Assembly: GCA_903870815.1 (NCBI GenBank)
Contig: CAIQEI010000053.1
Span: 1 to 44,526 of the forward strand
Length of the DNA stretch: 44,526 nt
Direction of reading: 5' to 3'
Source: an uncultured Verrucomicrobia subdivision 3 bacterium
GTDB taxonomy: Bacteria; Verrucomicrobiota; Verrucomicrobiia; Limisphaerales; UBA11358
In this document: positions 38,283 through 44,526 of the stretch, piece after piece
Position numbering within the stretch: position 1 is the stretch's first letter
Layout: each line of letters begins with the position of its first letter
The notes under the pieces: model-generated
The model's input: only the letters and a program-made list of their open reading frames with translations
Told to the model about the DNA's origin: nothing
Database searches by the model: none
Made by a program: the position numbers and the translations under genes

Positions 38283-39881
38283 TTACAAGCTTACCACTTT
38301 TACATTGCTAATGTCAGCGTCTTTTTTCAGTTCATCCAAGACCGCTGCTGGCGGAACGCTATCCAGGCTCAAGACCGTCAAGGCCAGACCGCCCACCGTG
38401 TCGCGGCCCAGGCTCATGCTCGCGATGTTCACTTTATGTTTGGCCAGCAACGTGCCGAGATGGCCGACGATGCCCGGCTTGTCGGCGTTGTTCAATAGGA
38501 GCAGCGTGCCGGTAACGGGAATTTCCACCGATTGGCTGTGCAACCGAACAATCCGCGGATTGTTTGGCGAACCAAAAAAGGTTCCGCCCGCGGAAATCAA
38601 TTTCTTGCCCTGGCTGAAGACCTGGACATGCACCCATTCGTTGAACGTCACGGGCTCGTCCGATTTTTTTTCCTCGACGGTGATGCCGATGCTTTGCGCC
38701 ACGCTGCGGACATTGACATTGTTCACATCCTTCAAATTGCTCGTGGACAAAAAGCCGCGCAGAATCGCGCGCGTCACGGGGTCGATGTTCGGCAGCAGCC
38801 GGGCATTGCCGCCATAAGTGATGTGCAGGCGGTCGGCGCTCGCCGGGGTGAGCTGCGCCAGCAGCTTGCCCAGCGCCTCGCCCAGCGGCAGATACGGCTT
38901 CACCTGCTCGTAGGTTTTCGCGTCGAGATACGGCAGGTTGACCGCGTTGCGGACTTCGCCGGTGAGCAGGTAGCCCGCGATGACTTCAGCGACTTCAATC
39001 CCGCATTTTTCCTGCGCTTCCTCCGTGCTGGCGCCGAGGTGAGGCGTGAGAATCAAATTCGGCTGCTTGCGATACGGATGATCGGCGGGCAACGGTTCCA
39101 CGGCAAAGACGTCCAGCGCCGCGCCGGCCACCTTGTTCGATTCCAGCGCCGCGATCAAATCGGTTTCGGAGATGATTTCTCCGCGCGCGCAATTCACAAT
39201 TTTCACGCCGGGCTTCATCTTGGCAAACGCGGCCGCGTTCAGCATTTCTTTGGTTTCCTTCGTCACCGGCATGTGGACGGTGATGAAATCAGCTTCACGA
39301 TAAACATGATCCACTTCGGGCGCGAACTCGGCACCGATGGCTTTTGCGCGGTCTTCGGTGAGGTACGGATCATAGGCCACGACCTTCATGCCGAAGGCGA
39401 TGGCGCGCTTGGCGACTTCCGTGCCAATCCGGCCCATGCCCAGCACACCGAGGGTCTTGCCGGCCAGTTCCACGCCCTGGAACAATTTGCGGTCCCATTT
39501 ACCGGCAATCATCGTCGCCGCCGCCTGGGGCACCTTGCGAGCCAGCGAAAGCAGCATGGCGAAGCTCAACTCCGCTGTCGTCACGGTGTTGCCGCCGGGC
39601 GTGTTCATCACCACGACACCGTGCTGCGTGGAGGCTTCGATATCCACGTTATCCACGCCCACGCCGGCGCGGCCCACGACGCGCAACTGTTTCGCGGCCT
39701 CGATGACTTTTTTGGTGACTTTGGTTTCCGAACGGACAACCAGCGCGGTGGCATCGGCCACCAGGGGCAGAAGCTCCGCCTCGGACAGGCGCTTGGGCAG
39801 AACGACGACGTTAAATTCCGGGCGCTGCTGAAGCAGCGCGATGCCTTTGGGTGAGATGGGGTCGCAAATAATGATCTTCAT
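38283..39881 (-). CDS. serA: D-3-phosphoglycerate dehydrogenase, long form with ACT domain
   Basis: The 532-residue enzyme oxidises 3-phosphoglycerate with NAD, the first step of serine synthesis. The substrate domain is followed by the NAD-binding loop GVLGMGRIG (148-153), with catalytic Arg233 (NCARGEI), Glu262 (AVEPLP) and His281 (LTPHLGAS). The C-terminal half contains the intervening domain (ITYGGNARLLPNIDPVTRAI) and an ACT-type regulatory domain (LLLNNADKPGIVGHLGTLLA, KHKVNIASMSLGRDTVGG). The type-1 form is about 525-530 residues, as here. A possible promoter lies at 39912-39940. Confidence 0.95.
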   Translation of the reverse strand: MKIIICDPISPKGIALLQQRPEFNVVVLPKRLSEAELLPLVADATALVVRSETKVTKKVIEAAKQLRVVGRAGVGVDNVDIEASTQHGVVVMNTPGGNTVTTAELSFAMLLSLARKVPQAAATMIAGKWDRKLFQGVELAGKTLGVLGMGRIGTEVAKRAIAFGMKVVAYDPYLTEDRAKAIGAEFAPEVDHVYREADFITVHMPVTKETKEMLNAAAFAKMKPGVKIVNCARGEIISETDLIAALESNKVAGAALDVFAVEPLPADHPYRKQPNLILTPHLGASTEEAQEKCGIEVAEVIAGYLLTGEVRNAVNLPYLDAKTYEQVKPYLPLGEALGKLLAQLTPASADRLHITYGGNARLLPNIDPVTRAILRGFLSTSNLKDVNNVNVRSVAQSIGITVEEKKSDEPVTFNEWVHVQVFSQGKKLISAGGTFFGSPNNPRIVRLHSQSVEIPVTGTLLLLNNADKPGIVGHLGTLLAKHKVNIASMSLGRDTVGGLALTVLSLDSVPPAAVLDELKKDADISNVKVVSL

Positions 39882-39911
39882 ATTAAATCCATAAATCCAA
39901 AATGGGCGATT

Positions 39912-39940
39912 AGTTTAGGTCAGCGCACCAGCCCGGTCAA
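39912..39940 (-). promoter_or_regulatory. candidate sigma-70 promoter for serA
   Basis: On the minus strand TTGACC and TAAACT are separated by 17 bases and lie 30 bases above the serA ATG. The matches are 5/6 and 4/6 to the sigma-70 consensus. It is the best promoter candidate in the divergent spacer between serA and the response regulator. Confidence 0.45.
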
Positions 39941-40010
39941 ACAGCGAATCCGGTTTTGGGCTTATAAAATTCGCTGCGCGCCGGCCAATATTTGATTATG
40001 CTTTGACAAA

Positions 40011-41453
40011 ATGAGCAGATTGCTTTTGATTGACGATGAAGAGGACGTGCGGTATTCGCTGCAACGGATCCTCGCCTCGGAGGAGATCGAGCTGGCCACG
40101 GCCGGCAGCGGCGAAGAGGGGTTGCGGGTCATACCCAAGTTCAAGCCCGACCTGGTGCTGATGGACGTGCGCATGACCGGCCTGACCGGCATGGAAACGC
40201 TGCGCAAAATCCGCGCGACCGACCCGAAGCTGCTCGTCATCCTGATGACCGCCTACGGCACCACGCAGACCGCCATCGAGGCCATGAAGCTCGGCGCCTA
40301 CGATTATCTGCTCAAGCCGTTCGACATTCCCAAGCTCAAGGAAGTCATCGCCAACGCGCTGAAGGCCGCGCGCGACATGAAACAGGTCGTTTCCTACGCG
40401 CCGCTGCTTGAATCCGAGGATTACGAACTCGGCATCATCGGCCGCAGCGGGCCGATGCAGCAGGTGTTCAAACTGATCGGCCAGATTGCCGCGACCGACA
40501 CCACCGCGCTCATCACCGGCGAAAGCGGCACCGGCAAGGAACTCGTCGCCCGCGCCATTTACCATCACAGCGACCGCGCGCAACAGCCGTTCCTGGCTGT
40601 CAACTGCGCCGCGATTCCCGAGCAACTGCTGGAAAGCGAACTTTTCGGCCACGAAAAAGGAGCCTTCACCGGCGCGACCGTCCAGCGCATCGGCAAATTC
40701 GAGCAATGCAACAAAGGCACGATTTTCCTGGATGAAATCGGCGACATGACACCGGCGACGCAGACGAAAATCCTGCGCGTGCTGCAATCCGGCACCTTCG
40801 AGCGCGTCGGCGGTAACTCGCCGCTCCAGGTGGACGTGCGGGTGATCGCCGCCACCAACAAGCCGCTGGAAGCCGCCGTGGCCGCGCGCCAGTTCCGCGA
40901 GGATTTGTTCTATCGGCTGAACGTCGTGCGGATTCACCTGCCGCCGCTGCGCGAGCGCCGCGACGATATTCCGCTGCTGGTCAATTATTTCCTGGAGAAA
41001 ATCGCCCGCGAGCTATCGCGCCCGCCGAAATCCATCGCCACCGCCGCCGTGAAGCTGTTTGAAAAGTATCACTGGCCCGGCAACGTGCGCGAACTGGAGA
41101 ACGCCATCCGCCGCGCGCACGTCCTGGCCAAGAGCGACGCCATCCTGCCGGGTGATCTGCCGCCGGAAATCTCCGGGGCCGCCACCGGCGTGGCCGCGCC
41201 GCCCGCAGCCATCACCAGCGGAGACGGCACCAACGGCGATGCCGCCACGCTCGCGCGCCAGCTTTTCCAACTGGCCAAACGCGATCCGAAATTGAAGATC
41301 ATCCCCGCCGTCGAACGTGAACTGGTGATTCAGGCCTTGAAAGAGACGAACGACAACCAGGTGAACGCGGCGAAACTGCTCGGCATCACCCGCGCCACCC
41401 TGCGCAAACGCATCGAAAAATTCGGCATCATGCGGGAATTGAATGTAAAGTGA
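40011..41453 (+). CDS. sigma-54-dependent response regulator (NtrC family)
   Basis: 480 residues in three parts: a receiver domain (MSRLLLIDDEEDVRYSLQRI, phospho-acceptor Asp52 in LMDVRM, and KPFD), a sigma-54-interacting AAA+ ATPase (Walker A GESGTGKE at 170-177, GAFTGA loop at 217-222 that contacts sigma-54, Walker B TIFLDEIGD), and a Fis-type helix-turn-helix (VIQALKETNDNQVNAAKLLG, ITRATLRKRIEKF). It would activate sigma-54 promoters upon phosphorylation. No histidine kinase is next to it, so the partner is elsewhere. The ATG at 40011 begins MSRLLLIDDEE. It is divergent from serA, and the next membrane protein gene starts 10 bases downstream. Confidence 0.95.
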   Translation: MSRLLLIDDEEDVRYSLQRILASEEIELATAGSGEEGLRVIPKFKPDLVLMDVRMTGLTGMETLRKIRATDPKLLVILMTAYGTTQTAIEAMKLGAYDYLLKPFDIPKLKEVIANALKAARDMKQVVSYAPLLESEDYELGIIGRSGPMQQVFKLIGQIAATDTTALITGESGTGKELVARAIYHHSDRAQQPFLAVNCAAIPEQLLESELFGHEKGAFTGATVQRIGKFEQCNKGTIFLDEIGDMTPATQTKILRVLQSGTFERVGGNSPLQVDVRVIAATNKPLEAAVAARQFREDLFYRLNVVRIHLPPLRERRDDIPLLVNYFLEKIARELSRPPKSIATAAVKLFEKYHWPGNVRELENAIRRAHVLAKSDAILPGDLPPEISGAATGVAAPPAAITSGDGTNGDAATLARQLFQLAKRDPKLKIIPAVERELVIQALKETNDNQVNAAKLLGITRATLRKRIEKFGIMRELNVK

Positions 41454-41463
41454 TTTTGGCAAC

Positions 41464-42888
41464 GTGAACCGCCCCCCATTGCCAAATAGGAACTGGATGC
41501 CACTGGCCATTGGCGTTTTTTTCGTCTGGATTCTGGCGGCGATTTTCACCAGTTGCTGCCTGTATGCGGACGGGGCCTTTGAATTTGTTCGGGTTTTGGA
41601 GACGCAAAACATTGCGACATTCATGTGGTCACGGCATTTTGCCGTTTTCATCTACCAGTTTCCCCTGGTACTGGCGGTCAAATTGGGAGTGACCAACCTT
41701 TCGCTGTTGCGGCTCGCCTTCGGAATGGGATGTTACCTACCGTGGCCGCTGGCGCTGCTGGTGTGCCGCTGGCTTTCGCGGGAAAATTTCTGGCTGGCGG
41801 TGACCGCTTGCGCCGTCGGGTATTTGAACGTCGCCAGTCTGGCCGTCAGCGAGCATATTGTGGCCCACGCGATGTTTTGGCCGGCGCTCTTTGTTCTGTT
41901 ATTTGCGCGCCCGTTAAACCTCACCGCTTCACTGATTCTGCTGGCCATGGCGGTTGGCCTGCAATTCAGTTATGAATCGCAAATTTTCCTGTGTTGTCCG
42001 CTAGCCATGCTGTCGCTGTGGCGTTCGGCACAGGAAAAACGGGCGAATTCCGGCTGGCCGTCCGTAGTTTTTTTTGCGGCGGCAGGCCTGTTTTCTGTGA
42101 GCATGGCCAACGGGATCTATTCGGTGCTAATGCCGGAAATGCCAGGCAACTTCTCCGGCTTCAAAGCCGGCACGTTGGGTTTTTTGCAACATACGGGCTG
42201 GACGGTGAAATGGACGCTGCTTTGGTGCGGGCTGGCCGTATCAGCCTGCCGATCCGAAAACATCTGGCACTGGCTTTCCGGAAAGACGGGAAAGTATTTA
42301 TTGGTTGCCTTCGTGCTAGTCTGGGGCACCGGTCCATTCCTCGCGCCAGGAACCTTCGACACTGGGCTGCAATACGACAATCGAGTGCTGGACCTACTGG
42401 TGCCCCTGGGATTGCTGCCCGTGGCTTTGATCCTGCGATTTCGCCCGGCCTGGATGGAAGCAGGCCGTTCGCGGCTGGTGCAACTAGCCGCCATGATGTT
42501 GTTGGCGCAATCGCTCTGGCAGCTTTCCATCACCGCGCTCTGGTATCGCGACGTCGTCTGGATGCAGGAAACGCTTGTGGCTAAGCGCGGCATTTTTCCG
42601 CTCCGGTCCACCGTGCTGGCGGCGGACGGAATGCTGGGCCGCGAACTGCATCCGGACGCCATCGGCGGGCGCTTTGACTGGGCCTGGCCGTGTTTGAGCC
42701 TCTCGCTCACGCCCGGCAAACAAATCAATTGCCTGATTTGCTCCGAAGTGTTCATGGACCCAACGATTCGCCGTCAAATTTGGCAGCCATTTGATCCGTT
42801 TAACCCGAATACCCTGCCCCGGCTGGGACATTACGGCCTGGGTTATTCCAACTACCTCGCCGGCTTGAGCGCGCAGAACCTGAAATAA
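41464..42888 (+). CDS. polytopic membrane protein of unknown function
   Basis: 474 residues with about ten hydrophobic helices (MPLAIGVFFVWILAAIFTSC, WFWPALFVLL-like stretches, TASLILLAMAVGLQFSYESQ, VVFFAAAGLFSVSMA, YLLVAFVLVWGTGPFLA, LLDLLVPLGLLPVALILRF). A first-loop acidic pair is not obvious, so a GT-C glycosyltransferase type is only a weak possibility. The C-terminal 100 residues (VAKRGIFPLRSTVLAADGML, GGRFDWAWPCLSLSL, CSEVFMDPTIRRQIWQPFDP) may be extracytoplasmic. The start is GTG at 41464, 10 bases after the regulator gene; ATG 41497 is an alternative start. Confidence 0.65.
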   Translation: MNRPPLPNRNWMPLAIGVFFVWILAAIFTSCCLYADGAFEFVRVLETQNIATFMWSRHFAVFIYQFPLVLAVKLGVTNLSLLRLAFGMGCYLPWPLALLVCRWLSRENFWLAVTACAVGYLNVASLAVSEHIVAHAMFWPALFVLLFARPLNLTASLILLAMAVGLQFSYESQIFLCCPLAMLSLWRSAQEKRANSGWPSVVFFAAAGLFSVSMANGIYSVLMPEMPGNFSGFKAGTLGFLQHTGWTVKWTLLWCGLAVSACRSENIWHWLSGKTGKYLLVAFVLVWGTGPFLAPGTFDTGLQYDNRVLDLLVPLGLLPVALILRFRPAWMEAGRSRLVQLAAMMLLAQSLWQLSITALWYRDVVWMQETLVAKRGIFPLRSTVLAADGMLGRELHPDAIGGRFDWAWPCLSLSLTPGKQINCLICSEVFMDPTIRRQIWQPFDPFNPNTLPRLGHYGLGYSNYLAGLSAQNLK

Positions 42889-42902
42889 CCGCGAAGGCTG
42901 CC

Positions 42903-42930
42903 TTGACACAAAGCCGGTCACTGCTATTCT
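42903..42930 (+). promoter_or_regulatory. candidate promoter of the rpmH operon
   Basis: TTGACA (42903-42908) and TATTCT (42925-42930) are 16 bases apart, 43 bases before the rpmH ATG. The -35 is a perfect consensus and the -10 matches 4/6. The position fits an independent, strong promoter for the ribosomal-protein operon. Confidence 0.6.
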
Positions 42931-42973
42931 CCCACGCTCCGGTTTTTGCGCCGGGAACGAATTTTAAGTTTTT

Positions 42974-43111
42974 ATGAAACGCCAGTATCAACCGTCAAAA
43001 ATCCGCCGGAAACGCCAGCACGGGTTTCTGAACCGCAATTCCACCAAGAGCGGCAAGGCCACGCTGGCCAACCGCCGCCGCAACGGCCGCAAGCGCCTGA
43101 CGCCGGTCTGA
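42974..43111 (+). CDS. rpmH: 50S ribosomal protein L34
   Basis: 45 residues beginning [20 protein letters not shown], with the basic, Arg/Lys-rich composition of L34 and the conserved [20 protein letters not shown] segment. It is one of the smallest ribosomal proteins and fits the family closely in length. In most bacteria rpmH, rnpA, yidD and yidC lie together, as here. The ATG at 42974 has no strong ribosome-binding site, and a candidate promoter sits at 42903-42930. Confidence 0.97.
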   Translation: MKRQYQPSKIRRKRQHGFLNRNSTKSGKATLANRRRNGRKRLTPV

Positions 43112-43115
43112 GTTT

Positions 43116-43487
43116 GTGAATCCCGCGCCGCCGAAACGCCTGCGCCTGGGCCGCTCGTCGCGGCTCGCGCAAAACCGCGATTTTGCGCGCATCCGGCTGC
43201 GCGGAGAACGGCTCGCGCTGGGCTGCCTCATCGCGAACTGGAGCAAATTGCCGGACGGTTCCGCACCCAAACTGGGCGTCGTAACCAGCAAAAAAATCGG
43301 CGGCGCACCGGCCCGCAGCCGCGCCCGGCGACTGCTTCGCGAAAGTTTCCGGCTGCACCAGCATGAAATCACTCCGCCGGTGGAAATCGTGCTGGTCGCG
43401 CGCAACTCTATCGCCGGGAAAGGTCTGGCCGATGTGGAAAAAGATTTTCTCGCCGCGCTCCGCCGCGCCAGCCTGCTTAAAAACTAA
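43116..43487 (+). CDS. rnpA: ribonuclease P protein component
   Basis: The 123-residue protein subunit of RNase P, which trims the 5' leader of tRNA precursors together with the RNA subunit. It contains LGRSSRLAQNRDFARIRLRG, APKLGVVTSKKIGGAPARSR, and the family signature around SRARRLLRESFRLHQ (the RNR-like motif). The start codon is GTG (43116), four bases after the rpmH stop. The 3' end lies three bases before the yidD start, so the genes are co-transcribed. Confidence 0.95.
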   Translation: MNPAPPKRLRLGRSSRLAQNRDFARIRLRGERLALGCLIANWSKLPDGSAPKLGVVTSKKIGGAPARSRARRLLRESFRLHQHEITPPVEIVLVARNSIAGKGLADVEKDFLAALRRASLLKN

Positions 43488-43490
43488 ACC

Positions 43491-43760
43491 GTGAACCCGC
43501 TCCAACATTTCCTGATTTTTACGGTTCGCGCGTACCACCTGACGATTTCACCGGCCCAGACCTTTTTATTCGGGGGCGTTTCCGGTTGCCGGTTCACGCC
43601 GACCTGTTCGGCTTACGCCCTGGACGCGGTGCGCGAGCTGGGCGCGCTAAAGGGGACGGCCCTGGCGGCTAAACGGATATGCCGCTGCCACCCGTGGGGC
43701 GGCGGCGGCCACGACCCGGTGCCGGAAAAAACCCCACAATTCATTTCGCTTCATGGATAA
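43491..43760 (+). CDS. yidD: membrane protein insertion efficiency factor
   Basis: 89 residues with the YidD/DUF37 signature: [54 protein letters not shown], with the three conserved cysteines. It is amphipathic and assists YidC-linked membrane insertion in an auxiliary way. The start is GTG at 43491. Its last 8 bases overlap the yidC start, suggesting translational coupling. Confidence 0.95.
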   Translation: MNPLQHFLIFTVRAYHLTISPAQTFLFGGVSGCRFTPTCSAYALDAVRELGALKGTALAAKRICRCHPWGGGGHDPVPEKTPQFISLHG

Positions 43761-44484
43761 AACAGGAATCATCGTCATTTCAATCTGCGTGCTGCTGCTC
43801 GGCTGGTGGTTTGTGGAGCAGAAAAAATTCACCGAACTACAGGCGCAACAACAGGCGCAATTTGCCGCGACCAATCAAATCGCCCGGGCCCAAGCGGCTC
43901 TTTCCAACTCCGTGCCAGCGGCGCCCCTAACCGACACTACGCCCGCACCAGCGGTTGTTTTCGACACCAATGCGCCGGAACAGACGTTGGTGCTGACCAA
44001 CGGCCGAGCGCGCTACACCTTCACCTCACGCGGCGGCGGCTTGAAGCTAATCGAACTATTGGATTATCCCCAAACAGTTTCGGCGCGCTGGAAAGACCAA
44101 GTCACCAATGGGGCGACGGTCACGGCCCTGAATGCGCGGACGACGGTACCGGCGCTGGCGATTCTCGGCGGCGAAAGCCTGATCGGCGACGGCAATTTCG
44201 CGCTGACCCAAACCGCGACCGGCGTGCGCATGGAAAAATCCTTTTCCAGCGGCTTGCGGCTGGTGAAAAACTTTCAGTTGAGTTCCAATTTTCTCGTGCT
44301 GGCCGACGTACGCATAGAGAACAACTCCAGCCAGCCGCTATTATTGCCGGCGCAGGAATTCGTGGTCGGCACGGCAACGCCGATGGACGTGGACGACAGC
44401 GGCCAGGTAGAAGGGGCGATGTGGTATAACGGCGACACGGCGGTGGACCAGCCGCTGGCGTGGTTCGCCGGTGGTGGGATGGGT
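43753..44484 (+). CDS. yidC: membrane insertase YidC, N-terminal part (truncated by adapter)
   Basis: The first 244 residues of a protein of usually 550-620. It starts with a signal-anchor helix ([20 protein letters not shown]), then a Gln/Ala-rich linker ([20 protein letters not shown]), and the beta-rich periplasmic domain ([80 protein letters not shown]), as in Gram-negative YidC. The insertase helices are absent because the contig ends in adapter sequence at 44485; residues encoded beyond that point are not real. YidC inserts membrane proteins, alone or with SecYEG. It follows yidD with an 8-base overlap. Confidence 0.93.
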
Positions 44485-44526
44485 AGATCGGAAGAGCACA
44501 CGTCTGAACTCCAGTCACTCCGGAGA
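44485..44526 (+). other. Illumina TruSeq adapter plus 8-base index (sequencing artefact)
   Basis: From AGATCGGAAGAGCACACGTC onward, 34 bases read exactly as the standard TruSeq read-1 adapter, followed by TCCGGAGA (44519-44526), an index sequence of the common 8-base dual-index sets. This is library DNA, not genome. The yidC reading frame runs through it only by chance. Confidence 0.97.

Noticed and set aside
40002-40007. TTGACA just before the response regulator start
   Set aside because: It lies 3 bases before the start codon, so it cannot serve as a -35 for this gene; no fitting -10 follows outside the coding region.
44120-44518. Minus-strand frames starting in the last bases of the window
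   Set aside because: They begin inside the adapter sequence and run opposite yidC; they are artefacts.

Overview
The window looks like a contig from a member of Verrucomicrobiota, probably the Pedosphaera/Limisphaerales side (old subdivision 3). This rests on family resemblance and gene style: GC-rich genes, a large membrane-spanning serine/threonine kinase near an ECF-type sigma factor, four-helix-bundle (S23/IVS-type) genes, a RAYT transposase, and many short dispersed repeats between and inside genes. No rRNA or tRNA gene is visible, so the placement is an inference. The right edge is not genomic: bases 44485-44526 read as an Illumina TruSeq adapter followed by an 8-base index, so the contig ends in a library artefact inside yidC.

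Layout. 1-4369 (minus strand): start of icd, then dxs, xseB and xseA, a housekeeping block. 4464-11221 (minus): an ECF-like sigma factor and a 1562-residue Ser/Thr kinase, separated by a 1.3-kb gene-free nest of repeats. 11378-13346 (minus): a UbiA-family prenyltransferase and a UbiX-family flavin prenyltransferase with a four-helix-bundle gene between them; the pair suggests the late, futalosine-type menaquinone steps. 13770-17694 (plus): a lipoprotein amidase, a second four-helix-bundle gene, an NAD-dependent sugar epimerase and dprA. 17790-18903: a REPIN-RAYT module, with two REPIN units in front of and one behind a transposase gene broken by a single in-frame stop. 19105-20728 (plus): a GYF-type membrane protein overlapping a membrane-anchored pterin carbinolamine dehydratase. 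20717-23171 (minus): a polytopic membrane protein and an MBL-fold hydrolase. 23377-26953 (plus): a gamma-carbonic-anhydrase-like protein, an RpoE-like sigma factor with a small membrane partner, and a membrane protein. 27085-30648 (minus): nth, an LplA/LipM-like ligase, a HAD hydrolase and an outer-membrane barrel. 30807-34535 (minus): an EF-hand membrane protein of unknown function and a lysine 2,3-aminomutase-type radical SAM enzyme. 34585-39881 (minus): a secreted unknown protein coupled to an FmdB-type zinc ribbon, a coiled-coil protein, a parvulin-type prolyl isomerase and serA. 40011-44484 (plus): a sigma-54 response regulator, a polytopic membrane protein, then rpmH-rnpA-yidD-yidC.

The most distinctive property is how repeats interact with genes. 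The kinase gene carries at least five in-frame, repeat-like inserts. One shares 24 identical bases with an intergenic copy 15 kb away, and another matches an intergenic palindrome at 25 of 26 positions. Elsewhere repeats supply start codons (the UbiA-like gene and the epimerase), stop codons (dxs and the epimerase) and an N-terminal extension (the LplA-like gene). Together with the REPIN-RAYT module, this points to a genome in which short mobile repeats are still remodelling coding sequences.
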